Positions 33,331-45,212 of a stretch of 64,000 bases of DNA are shown here, one piece after another. The notes under the pieces are model-generated. The model did no database searches. It was not told the origin of the DNA and saw only the letters and a list, made by a program, of their open reading frames with translations. Each line of letters opens with the position of its first letter. Positions within the stretch are counted from its first letter, which is position 1. The translations under genes were made by a program, and so were the position numbers. The stretch comes from Garcia nutans. Its lineage: Eukaryota > Streptophyta > Magnoliopsida > Malpighiales > Euphorbiaceae. The stretch covers positions 3,665,501-3,729,500 of the forward strand of contig CANTUV010000035.1 in the NCBI GenBank assembly GCA_947685225.1, read 5' to 3'.

Positions 33331-36300
33331 AAGGAAGATAGACTCCTAATTTTCATAACTAAATCAATGATCTTGTTAAAAGAAGATATGTTTATCATTA
33401 GACTATATTTTGGTGTGTAAATTTAAATAAATTTTAGTTAAAAGTAAAATTAAAAATAAATTATTTTAAGAAAAGATACCCACATGTCATTATTTTTTAT
33501 GTACTAAATTAACCACTTTATTCTATTGTTTCAGTTAAGTGGTCGAATATTAGGTGCTTAAATTGAAACTCTCGCTCCTCCTTCCTCATCCTCTATAAAA
33601 AAAAATCTTAATGTTTTCTTATGAAAAAAAGGTTTTCATTTTGGCTCTTAATCTGCATTAATACTAAATTAAATAAAGTAATGAAAATTTTAATTGATCC
33701 ATAATTAAGGTATTAGCCGAATGAATAAAATAAAAAGAATTTTATAGAGATAATTTAAAAAGTTAAAAAAAAAAATATTTTTTGCAAATAATTTTTTTTT
33801 GTAAAAATATAGCATATGTTAATTACATGTAGTAAAAATAAGAAAACAGCATTAATATAGATCCTAATCTGTAAAATTATAAAAAAAATATATAAGCAAT
33901 ATAATATTTTAAAATAATTAATATTTTATGTAATTTCCTTTAAAATAAATCAATGTTTAGTATGTGATACATGAGTTCTGGTCCCAGCTCTTGGGGCTGA
34001 ATGATAGCATTTTGAAGGTCATAATTAAAGCCCATTAATGCTCTAACTCATTTCGTAGGATAGGAAAGGAAATGGCTGCATTAAGCCCCAAATGGACCAT
34101 GTGTTGTCGGAAACGTGTGGCCCAATAATAGCCCTTAGCCAGGAAAAAATCAATTAATTTTAATTATTATGTTTTTTTAGAAAATTTTTAAAATCACTGT
34201 AAAATTTTAATTGGACTCTAATTAATTTAAAATTTTATAATTAGGAAATTTAACTGTTGATATTAAAAATTCGTAATGTGATAAAGCATTTTACTGATAG
34301 TATTATATATCAACGAGTCTTTAATTTAGCACTCAAAAGATTTCAAATACCAAATTTAAAAAAAATAAAAAATTGATTTCCTATTAATTTTTTTAAATAT
34401 AAATCATCCATACATAATCTCATAACGGTGATAAAACTTTTTCCATCAAATTTTAATATAAATATATAATCAAGACAGTAAAATTATTTAAATTAAATTT
34501 TAATATAATTAGATACTCAGAATTTAAATTTAAAATCTATAATTAAATTTAAAAAAAAATACACTCTATACCACACTTTTTAATTTTTTTTAAATATATT
34601 ATATTTTTAGTATATCTTTAATATTCTGAACATATATTTTTAAAAATTAAATATATATTTAATATTTCAAACATATAAAAAAATATATTCTTAAAAAGGA
34701 ATACTTTTAAAATTAAAAATTAAAAAAATATTTTTAAAATTAAAATTAAAAAAGTTGTTTTTAAAAATACTTTTATTTTTAAAATTTTTTTTTAAAAAAA
34801 AACCCTTAAATAAAAATAGTTTTTCATCAATTTATCTACCCGTCAGATGATCTTGATACTTAAAGAAGATATGGAACTGAAAGAATATTGATTGGGATAT
34901 TTTTAAATGCTTGATAATTGTGGTGTCATGATATGGGATTTTGGAAGGAAAAGGAGAGGAGACCAAGACTAGTGGTGGTAGTAGAAGCCTGTAGTTGCTG
35001 TAGCCATGCATAATAATAATATATTAATATCAAATTGCACTTTTAAACCTGTGCATGCAGCTTTTCATATTTAAAAGTCAAATGATACTCTGCACCTTTT
35101 GTTTAGTTTGGTACAGACAATGCCCATTTCAAATCCTGAATTTCTAATAACGAAACACTGTCTTACTCTTCCAGGCAACTTGTTGATAGGCTCCATCGCT
35201 ATCTCTGTTTACCCTAAGCAACTTCCTATCCCTTTTCTATTTTTTTAGTCTTTGGCCTCCCGTCGGCCTGTTGGCTGGCATCGGCTCTTAACCTTTTTAA
35301 ATCTAGCTTTCTTTATTCCTTCATAAGAAATATGTAATTTTAATATTTTTTTTATTCAGATTTGGCTTTTAATATGCCTTTATGAATCTTTTCCTTTTTA
35401 GAGATTTTTGTTGTTGAAGATCTATAAATATGGAGGAAATTTTTATTGCTAGCTCTAGATGTTGGCTTTTCTCCGAAGAGAATTTGATTTATTTGTATTA
35501 ATCTTTATATTTTGAAGAATTCTCATATTCTCTCAATCAAGTTTAGTTGCTAATATGGTTTAGATTTCTCGTTTGTTCTTTGGCAGTCCAAGGCTATTAT
35601 TTATTGTTTAGATTGTCGATCTGTCTTTAACTATTTCTGTAAATCTTCAATCATGTTGTTCTTCTGTAATGAATTTCGTTGGTCTGTATTTATAGAAGAT
35701 GACTTGATGTCTATAGTTGCCGTTCAACTCAAGCTTAATTTTATGGTAATATCAGAGTTGCTTCTTCCGTTTTCCCATTTAAGGACACTTTGTCTTCTAT
35801 TTTTCTCAATTAATTTTGTGTTTTTATATGAGGATGAATGGGTTTCATGGATTAGGTTGTTAATTTTGTCAGTCCCTTTTCTTTGCTCTTTTTAGTGAGT
35901 GGTTCTAAGATATTATTTTTGGTTTTTTTATAGACCAGTTTTGTTGATTATTGTATTTAAGGTTGTTATGTCTTTATTCTAAGAATCCATGGAAAAGGAA
36001 AAAGATGGTCAGCCATTGTGTTTGAAAAATACTGTCTTTATTCCGAGAGATTATGGTATAGAAAAAAGATAGATTGCATTCTATATGGTATGATGCCTTG
36101 GCCTCTAAAGAAATTATGCACTTGTTAGTTTACTTAATACTATCTTGCTTAAAAAAACCTCTCCATCAATTAATAATGCAATTTTAGTTGGCTGCAACTT
36201 TTGACTTTTTTTATATCATCGCCCGCTTTTTCTCATATAATATATATTGGAAATTTTTTTAGAAAATCTGTATTTTCAATCTCATGTACGGTAGGATATA

Positions 36301-37374
36301 CGTGCGCAAGTAATTATGAATTAATTATTTATATTGCTTTTAAAAAATAAAAACTAATATTCGCCGAATATACATATTTTATTTTAATTATTTAATATTT
36401 TATACATAATCTGAACTTTATAGATTAATCTAAATTCATGTCAATCAATACATTAAATGCTGCGCATATATAAAGTACTTTCTCATGAATTTTAAAGATG
36501 CTTTATACAGTTTAAACAAGAGAAAATACTAAAAAAGAAAAAAATTATCTATTATATAAACTCCATCAGATGAAATGAGAAAGTTTAAAGAAGTAAACTA
36601 TGTATCGTAGTTTATTAAAAGAAATATATTGTTAGAAAATGTAAAATTTTTATTTTATTTGTTAAATAATTTCAGTTTTACATTGAAATAATTAATTTCT
36701 ATTCGTATTTGATTCCTAATTAAGGTGTGTGGACCAACTAAAATTACTCGTTAATTTGGCTTTTTTTTTCTCATCAAATATAGATGAGATACCTCTGCCT
36801 TTGAGTGAAGAAAACGATTGTTACCCATCACCTTTCGAAATGAAACCAACCCGTATCCATTAAAGATTCTCATTCTCTTATAAACAGAAATATCTATCTT
36901 TAATTATGCCATTTGTTTCCTTAATTTAGCTTCTGTTAATCATAATTTTCACACACAGAGACATATATAAACCCTAATTATAATAAACCAATTACTGCAT
37001 GATAGCACTTACTTGACAGCATAAAACAAGAACAATAAGCAAAAACCAAACTGGTAATAAACAATAGAATTAAAAAAAAAAAAAAAGAGTAAATCCAAAG
37101 TATAATACCAACTTTTTTTCCCTTTTAACGGTGAAGATTTTAATTTTCAAAATATTCCTTTCCTTTCTCTTCTGTTTTCTTCCTCTCCTTCATGATTTCC
37201 TTTTTTTTCCTTCTTCTAAATCCTTAACCAAACATATTCAATGAAAGGGAATCATTATCATGTATCAAACAAGTTGAATCTTGATGTTTGGTTTCTTTGA
37301 TAACTCTAGTTTAGTTCCAATTTAACCCTGATTAAGCTCATAGATCATCATCATCATCAACTATCTAGCTTAGC
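33331..37374. other. Intergenic region with unclassified mid-GC islands
   Basis: No gene supported. 33960-34140 is less AT-rich and includes GGAAACGTGTGGCCCAATAA. 35150-36120 is a T-rich but complex stretch on the plus strand (CTTTGGCCTCCCGTCGGCC near 35250) with an open frame at 35653-35895 of unrecognised content and a short direct repeat around 35969 and 36032 (GTCTTTATTC...GAAAAAGATGG). It may be a transposon leader or an old non-coding transcript; I cannot tell which. Confidence 0.45.
34550..34810 (-). repeat. Dispersed AT-rich repeat, copy 2
   Basis: Read on the minus strand it follows the block order of 15850-16140: long TTTTTAAAAA runs, AATTTTAAAAGTATTCCTTTT, ATTAAATATATATT and a far end AAAAAGTGTGGTATAGAG. 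The low complexity makes alignment by eye weak. Confidence 0.28.
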
Positions 37375-38009
37375 CTAGCTTGAACTTGAACTTGAACATT
37401 GCCGCACCGAACAAGCAACCACCTGTGCCCACTGCCTTAACCTTGTTTTCACCATTTGTGGATTATCACCTGCATCCAATTTTCCCACCAAACAAACAGA
37501 ACAAAAGAAAATAAAATCAGTATTCAGAAATAAATCTCTGATTGGAATTCAAACTAATGCTTTATAATTTATATATTACCTGGGCCGAAGATGGTGTGGG
37601 GGCTGGCCAGAGGAGACGGTGAATCACAATCTGACGCCGTCGACGAAGAAGAAGTCGTCGCTGTGACAGACTTCGAAACCGTTTCATAATAATGCTTGTT
37701 AACAGCATAATAAAGTCCCAGAGCAGGTAAAGTATCAGATAAGCGTTGATCCATGTCCGGCGAGTCAAATCCAAAACCTAACTCAATACAAGCTTTGAGT
37801 TCATCAAGATCTTCATCTGTTACACTTTTGCTTCTCCGATTCTTCCTATTTCCTTTCCGCTTAAGCCATGCCTCGTCCCGGTAAATATCCGGCGACCATG
37901 AGTGCTGTTTGTACAGCGAAGATGATAGCAGGTGGGATGGAGGCGGCGGCTGCTGTGACTGCTGCTGCGGTGAAGGGAGAAGTGGCGGATAGGACTCGTG
38001 GAGAGACAT
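37375..38009 (-). CDS. DUF1685 family protein
   Basis: Plant-specific protein of unknown function. Two exons, 37580-38009 and 37375-37469, join with phase 1; 174 residues. The N-terminal third is rich in Pro, Gln and Ser (LLPSPQQQSQQPPPPSHL). The family core is clear: RRSKSVTDEDLDELKACIEL, GFGFDSP, LSDTLPALGLYYAVN, and, across the intron, GDNPQMVKTRLRQWAQVVAC followed by SVRQ and a Ser tail. The start chosen is MSLHES at 38009. The frame stays open upstream to 38249, and a TTTTCTTCAG acceptor-like site precedes APSEVFRPP at about 38090, so a short upstream exon is possible. Intact. Confidence 0.85.
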
Positions 38010-39095
38010 CGTCGGCGGCACAGCCCCGTAAGTAGGGGATTGCGGCGGAGGTCGGAAGACCTCGCTCGGTGCGTTAGAGAGCGCTATGGCTGAAGAAAAT
38101 GTTAAATAAATTAATTTATTATGGTTGGAGAGAGGAGTAATGCGCATAAGGTGCATTTTATGGGGGTGAGGTGGTGGTTTGTGAGGCCAGTTGATATTTT
38201 GTTTTGGTTGGTCTATGTCATGATGGGCTGTCGTTTCCTTTCTTTGCAAGTTTTAAAAATTTTCAGTTATTTGTGTTTTTTTTTTATTTATTTATTGTCC
38301 CAGAACATTAATATCCATTTATTGTTCTAATGTTGTTTCTTGTAAATGATTAACTTTTTCTTATGTTTGGTTGTTAGGAAAATTCAAGGAAAAAGTGTAA
38401 AAGAATTAGGGATTGATTTTTCTATTGAACAATATTTATATAATAAATTATATTAGATTTAATGTTTGATATTAAAATTTATATTTAATAATGTTTCATA
38501 TATTAGGAATGATATTGTTATTATTTTTAACTAGTATTACCATATAGACCTTGTTATTAAAATTGTTATTTTTTTAATAATGTTACTTATTAGTTATTAT
38601 ATTAGTTCCATTTGGAGAGAATAAATTTTGGTTATTTAATTTTAAACAAAAAAAAATTAAACGATGCCAATTTTATTTTCAATTCGGTTAATTTAATTGT
38701 TGTTGATTTGTTGTTGCTCAATTAAATCTTTAATTTTGATTCACAAAATATCAATTTTTCTACTTATTTATTGTATAATTGTTTTTCAATAATTGACAGT
38801 TGAAATATTAAAATTTAAATTAGTTTAATTAAATATATGTAATAACGTAAAGTTAATTTATAGAATCTTAATAATATATTTGCAAAATGTATTTGTTTTT
38901 ATATACTTTCATATTTACATTTTATTGTGATATCATACATCAAATATGAATTAAAAACAATGCATAATAAAATACATAAAAAGGAGGGGGAGAGGGATAC
39001 TGATGAATAAGCAAAATCAAGTTAAAATTTTCATGAGTATATAATTCCAGTATTTATATTACACATAATTTTCATATGATGCAATATGCAATAGT
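38010..39095. other. Intergenic region upstream of the DUF1685 gene
   Basis: The first ~250 bases are likely promoter or leader of the DUF1685 gene. The rest is AT-rich, with no coding region and no element ends seen before the copia insertion site. Confidence 0.55.
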
Positions 39096-39100
39096 ATAAA

Positions 39101-39735
39101 TGTTGGGGTATATATATATATATATATATTTATTTATTATATATATATATATATAAAGGTGTGAATGAGAATGTACCTTTTAGAAAAGGTATAAATAAAA
39201 GTGTATCTTTTGGAAATGCACTTTTTGGAATGGTACCTTTTGGTTCAAAATGAATCATTGCATCCATTCAGTTCAAAATGAACTATTACATCTATTGGTT
39301 CAAAATGAACAATTGTAACCTTTCAATTTGCACCCCTTCATCTCTATAAATACCTCTAGCCCTCATTTGATTTAAAAACATTACTTTTCCATACAATTTT
39401 TTTTTTTTGCAAAATTTTGCATATCTTTTCAGTCTTCTCTCTTGAAAAAAAAAATTTTCATAGTGTCGTGTGATTTACACCGTTATTTTGCATTCGTTAT
39501 TTACTGGCATTTGAAGTACCGCTACACCGGTAAGGTTCTAAACCGTTCTATCCTGGGAGGAATTGTTCCATTAACCTTGGGTACCGAGAGGGGAATAAAA
39601 ATTTCTTAAGGACAAACAGTGAATTCTGTTGACTCGGTTTATTTATTGCATTTAATTTCATTCTTGCATTTATTATTGCTATTAATATTAATTTATTAAT
39701 TATTTAAAATTAAATTAAGTATTACGGAAATAACA
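39101..39735 (+). repeat. 5' LTR of the copia element
   Basis: 635 bp, starting TGTTGGGG and ending AATAACA. It carries a TATA box in CTCTATAAATACC at about 39341-39353 and three copies of a palindromic block GTTCAAAATGAAC at about 39240-39310. A shared 3' part includes CTACACCGGTAAGGTTC. Confidence 0.92.
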
Positions 39736-39790
39736 ATCTTAAGGAATTTTTATATTTTTTTATTTTCGTATACTTATTTTATTTTGTCCA

Positions 39791-40112
39791 AGACTAAAAT
39801 CTTTGTGGTTTTCTACTTGAATTCTTTTATTGAATTTCGTTATATTATTTTCTTTTTATTTCCAAGATTAAAACTTTTGTGGTTTTCTACTTGGATTTAT
39901 TTATTAATTTTTTGTTTATATTATTTTGTTGAAGACTAAAATCTTCGGATTTTCTACTCCTATCGAGATTAAAAACTTCATGGTTTTCTACTCAAATTTT
40001 TGGAGATTAAAATCGTTACGATTTTCTACTCCATCGAGATTAAAACCTGTGTGATTTTCTACTCAATTTTTATTGTATTTTGGAGATTAAAATCTTTGTG
40101 ATTTTCTACTCT
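39791..40112 (+). repeat. Seven-copy hairpin repeat in the copia leader
   Basis: Units resembling AGATTAAAATCTTTGTGATT then TTCTACTC start at 39791, 39865, 39933, 39966, 40004, 40037 and 40084. Within each unit AAAATC and GATTTT (or near variants) can pair around a short loop. The units sit between the 5' LTR and the gag start, where packaging or translation signals would be expected. Confidence 0.8.
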
Positions 40113-40175
40113 AATTTTGTGTTAGTAATTTTTACTAATAGAATATTGGTTTAATTTTCAGAAATAGAATCTGAA

Positions 40176-43100
40176 ATGAACATTGTTGTTCCTAACCAAG
40201 TTGCACATGCCCCTGCACCGGTGGAAAAACCTGGCAAGTTTTCCGGTGTTGATTTTAAAAGATGGCAACAAAAGATGTTCTTCTATCTAACGACTTTAAG
40301 TCTACAAAAGTTCATCAAAGAAGAGGTTCCGAACCCGAATGAACAAGTGCTCGAAAAAGGATATATTTCTTGTGATTGAAGCATGGAAACATTCTGACTT
40401 CCTTTGCAAGAATTATATATTGAGCGGGTTGGATGATACTTTGTATAATGTCTACAGCACTATTACTACTTCGAAAGAACTTTGGGATGCTCTGGAGAAA
40501 AAGTATAAGGCTGAAGACGCCGGTTTGAAAAAATTTGTGGCAGCCAAATTTCTTGAATATAAAATGGTAGATTCTAAGGCTGTTGTGACGCAAGTCCAAT
40601 AACATCAAGTAATAATTCATGATCTTCTTAATGAAGGCATGATTGTTAATGAAACATTTCAAGTGGCTGCATTTATTGAAAAATTACCTCCCGCATAGAA
40701 GGATTTTAAGAATTACTTGAAACATAAGCGTAAGAAAATGACGCTTGAGGACCTTATTGTCCGACTTAAGATTGAGGAAGACAATAGGGCTGCTGAAAAA
40801 AAAAAGCCTTGGAAATTCTGCTATTTCAGGAGCAAATATTGTGGAATCTGCTCCTAGTGCCAAAAAGAGAAAGAAGAATTCTGGTAAAAAAAAACCACAA
40901 TAACAAGAAAAGGTTCAAAGGTAATTGCTATAACTATGGTAAATCTGGGCATAAATCCTCGGAATGCCGTGCACCGAAAAATAAGAATAAGAATAAGGGT
41001 CAAGCCAATATGATCGAAACCGATGATATTGATATTGATGATTTATGTGCTGTTCTTTCCGAGTGTAACTTGGTTGGAAATCCAAAAGAATGGTGGATTG
41101 ACTCTAGTGCTACCCGCCATGTTTGTGCTACCAAAGGGATGTTCACTTCCTATGCTTTATCCGGTCCTGAGGAGAAGCTGTTTATGGAAAACTCGTCAAC
41201 TGCCAAAGTCGGGGGAGTTGGAAAGATTTGTTTGAAGATGACTTCGGGCAAAATTGTGACGCTGAACAATGTACTCCATGTGCCTGAAATCCGTAAGAAT
41301 TTGATCTCGACATCACTTCTGGTTAAGAACGGATTTAAGGTTGTATTTGTTTCTGATAAAGTTGTAATAAGTAAGAATGATGTGTATGTCGGAAAGGGTT
41401 ATCTTAATGATGGTCTTTTCAAACTCAATGTAATGACAACTGATAATAATATTAATAATAATGATTCTTCTGCTTATTTACTTGAGTTAGATAATTTATG
41501 GTATGTACGTTTGGGACACGTTAATCATAAATCTTTACAGAAAATGATAAAAACATGGAAGTATTGCCAAAGTTTGAATGCAATCAATTAAAATGTCAAA
41601 TATGTGTGAAATCAAAATTTGCAAAACATCCCTATAATTCCATCGAAAGGAATTCTGAACCTTTGGACTTGATTCATACAGATATTTGCGATATGAAGTC
41701 AATACCATCTCGGGGTGGAAAGAAATATTTCATCACATTTATTGACGATTGCACCAGATATTACTATGTATATTTACTTAATAGCAAAGATGAAGCAATT
41801 GATGCATTCAAACAATATAAAACTGAAGTTGAAAATCAACTTAATAAAAAGATTAAAATGATCAAAAGTGATAGAGGTGGTGAATATGAATTTCCTTTTC
41901 AAGAAATATGTCGAGAAAATGAAATTATTCATCAAATGACGGCTCCGTATACACCACAACAAAATGGAATTGCGGAAAGGAAGAATCGAACATTGAAAGA
42001 AATGATGAATGCTTTGCTACTAAGTTCTGGTTTACCTCAAAACTTGTGGGGGGAAGTTGTCCTCACAGTTACACAAATACTCAATAGAGTACCCTACAGT
42101 AAGACACAAACCATTCCATATGAAAAATAGAAAGGTAAGAAACCAAACTTGAATTACTTCAAAGTGTGGGGGTGTCTAGCAAAAGTTCAAGTTTCTAAAC
42201 CGAAACAGGTTAAAATATGACCGAAAACAATAGATTGTGTTTTCATTGGATATGCTAACAATAGTAAAGCATATCGTTTTCTGGTTTACAAATCAGAAAT
42301 TCCCGATATTCATTCTAATACGATAATAGAATCAGATAATGTTGAATTCTTTGAAAACATTTTCCTGTATAAGAATGAAGGTGAATCACTTGGTGAAAAA
42401 CCCGACCTCGGGAAATTACGGAGGAAAATGTGCCTAATATTGAGGAACCAAGACGTACTAAACGTCAAAGGGTATCTAAGTCTTTTGGTCCAGATTTTCT
42501 AACATTTTTGTTAGAAAATGAGCCTCAGACTTATAAGTAAGCAATGAATTCTTCCGAAGCTCAATCTTGGAAAGAAGCGGTCAATAGTGAAATTGAATCC
42601 ATATTGAATAACCATACGTGGGAATTGGTTGATCTTCCTCTAGGTAATAAGCCACTAGGCTATAAATGGATTTTTAAAAGAAAATTGAAAGATACTATTG
42701 ACAAGTATAAGGCAAGATTAGTTGTCAAAGGGTTTAGACAAAAAGAAGGTCTAGATTACTTTGATACATACTCACCAGTCACAATAATTACATCTATTCG
42801 ACTGTTAATTGCTTTGGCTGCTGTGTATGGTCTTCAAATCCATCAAATGGATGTGAAAACAGCCTTCTTAAATGGAGAATTGGAGGAAGAAATATATATA
42901 GAACAACCCAAAGGATTTATTATACCCGGGCAAGAAAATAAGGTTTACCTACTTGTTAAGTCTTTATACGGACTTAAACAAGCACCTAAACAATGGCATG
43001 CTAAATTTGACACAGTAATGTTGTCAAATGATTTCAAGATTAACGAGTGTGATAAATGCGTGTATATAAAAAATACTCATAAACATAAAGTCATTGTTTG

Positions 43101-44050
43101 TTTATATGTGGATGACATGTTAATAATGAGTAAAAATATTAATGACATTAATGCCACAAAACGAATGCTATCCAAGTCATTTGATATGAAAGACTTAGAA
43201 ATTGCAGATTTTATTCTAGGAATAAAAATCTACAAAACTCCTCAAGGTCTAGCATTATCACAATCTCATTATATTGAAAAGGTACTTGATAAGTACAAGT
43301 ATTTGAATTTCAAAGAAATGAAAACACCAATCGACTTAAACCTTGCTCTTGCAAAGAACAAAGGTGAAAGTGAGTCTCAAGTGGATTACGCTCGAGTTTT
43401 AGGATGTTTAATGTACATCATGAATTGTACTCGACCAGATATTGCTTGTGCAATAAGTAAGCTGAGTCGATACACGAGTAATCCAAATAGTACGCATTGG
43501 ATAGCAATGAGACGTGTGTTGGGATATTTAAAACATACCCAAAATTATGCTTTGCATTACAAAAATTATCTAGCAGTAGTTGAAGGTTATAGTGATGCAA
43601 ATTGGATCACCGGGTCAACCGAAAGCAAATCCACTAGTGGATATGTGTTTACGGTTGGTGGGGGAGCAGTGTCTTGGAAATCCTCTAAGCAAACTTGCAT
43701 CGCCCGTTCTACAATTGCTTTGGATAAAGCTGGTGAAGAAGCTGAATGGCTTCGAAATTTCTTAGAAGATATTCCATTCTAGCCCAAACCGTTAACTCCG
43801 ATAAGCATACATTGTGATAGTCAAGCAGCTATCGGAAGGGCTAGAAGTGTTATGTACAATGAAAAATCTCGCCATATACACTGTTAGACAATTAATCTCT
43901 AGTGGAGTTATCACGATTGATTACGTAAGATCAAAAGATAACGTGTCGGATCCATTAACAAAAGGCCTATCTAGAGAATTAGTTGAAAAATCATCGAGGG
44001 GAATGAGATTGTGGCCTAGGACAAGTCATCATGGCGGTAACTCTACCTAG
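40176..44050 (+). pseudogene. Copia gag-pol, interrupted
   Basis: Gag starts at 40176 (MNIVVPNQV, then KPGKFSGVDFKRWQQKMFF) and shifts frame near 40376, with further stops near 40602, 40696 and 40903. The zinc knuckle reads CYNYGKSGHKSSEC, its second Cys replaced by Tyr. The protease motif is WWIDSSATRHVC, where DSGA is usual. Integrase (41555-42130) keeps the HTD, DRGGEYE and QQNGIAERKN motifs. Reverse transcriptase (42544-43782) keeps YVDDML. In RNase H the STMESEF-type segment holding a catalytic Glu is missing (ARSTIALDKA), and stops follow at 43782 and beyond. The tail to 44050 shows DYVRSKDNVSDPLTKGLS. Confidence 0.9.
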
Positions 44051-44602
44051 TAGACTGGAGATCCCAAGAACTAGGATCAAGGAGTATACAAAGTTGTGCA
44101 TGACGGTTCAACATTGTCAAAATTACTAAACCCATTCTCATGATGAGACAATGTTCAGAAACAAGGATAAACCTAAAAATGGAAGGTTTTTAATGATTTC
44201 TAAGTTTGGCATAAATTTGATCAAATAGTGTATTTACGGAATACACATTTAGGAATCACCTATGTGAGTGTGAAGTGTGAGCCGCTTCAAGAAGAATAAA
44301 AGAAGGCCAGTTCTCTAAGCACTTATGAGACCAGGCGGTGTTCATGGCTAAAACGAACACAACAGTGAGAACGAAAAAGCGGATAAGAATTAATTGTGTG
44401 ACTTATATTGTTTTAGTATACACAAAAAGCCGACGATTCAAAGATATCTCATTTACCGATTGGCGAGTATACTCGATATATGTTCACTACGGAAAGTTCA
44501 AAGGGAAACTTACTTATTCATATGCAGTTAATTCTTAGTTGTGAATCACACAGTTTTATGCATAGTTTTCAAAACTTGGCATTCTCCATTCTTGTGGGGG
44601 AT

Positions 44603-45207
44603 TGTTGGGGTATATATATATATTTATTTATTTTATAAATATATATATATGTAAAGGTGTGAATGAGAATGTACCTTTTAGAAAAAGAATAAATGAAAGT
44701 GTACATTTTGGAAAGGCACATTTTGGAATGGTACCTTTTGGTTCAAAATGAACCATTACATCTATTGGTTCAAAATGAACAATTGAAACCTTTCAATTTG
44801 TACCCCTTCATCTCTATAAATACCTCTAGCCCTCATTTGATTTAAAGAAATTATTTTTCCATACATTTTTTCTTTGCAAAATTTTGTATATCTTTTCAGT
44901 CTTATCTCTTGAAAAAAAAAATTTCATAGTGTCGTGCGATTTACACTGTTATTTTGCATTCGTTGTTTACCGGCGTTTGAAGTACCGCTACACCGGTAAG
45001 GTTCTAAACCGTTCTATCCTGGGAGGAATTGTTCCATTAACCTTGAGTACCGAGAGGGGAATAAAAATTCCTTAAGGACAAACAGTAAATTCTGTTAGCT
45101 CGATTTATTTATTGCATTTAATTTCATTCTTGCATTTATTATTACTATTACTATTAATATTAATTTATTAATTATTTAAAATTAAATTAAGTATTACGAA
45201 AATAACA
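44603..45207 (+). repeat. 3' LTR of the copia element
   Basis: 605 bp with the same ends as the 5' LTR. It lacks one copy of the ~30-bp block containing GTTCAAAATGAAC (two instead of three), which explains most of the length difference. The CTCTATAAATACC box is retained. Confidence 0.92.
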
Positions 45208-45212
45208 ATAAA

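Larger units (their letters stand above)
39096..45212 (+). mobile_element. Full-length Ty1/copia retrotransposon, defective
   Basis: Element 39101-45207 is bounded by 5-bp duplications ATAAA (39096-39100, 45208-45212). It has two LTRs, a repeat-rich leader, gag, protease, integrase, reverse transcriptase and RNase H in copia order, and a purine tract (TGTGGGGGAT, ~44593-44602) before the 3' LTR. No tRNA-Met type primer site is evident directly after the 5' LTR. Stops and frameshifts interrupt gag and pol, and the LTRs have diverged visibly, so the insertion is old and dead. The lineage within copia was not resolved. Confidence 0.93.

Noticed and set aside
38010..38249. N-terminal extension of the DUF1685 frame (MQRKETTAHH...)
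   Set aside because: The extra His/Pro/Asn-rich stretch is unlike family members and crosses a likely promoter or intron; the MSLHES start was preferred.
39791..40112. Regularly spaced repeats suggesting a CRISPR-like array
   Set aside because: The genome is plant nuclear, and the units are diverged, hairpin-bearing and part of a copia leader with irregular spacing.
44338..44538. 66-codon frame after copia pol
   Set aside because: Lies in the copia 3' untranslated part; no conserved domain, so not called as a gene.
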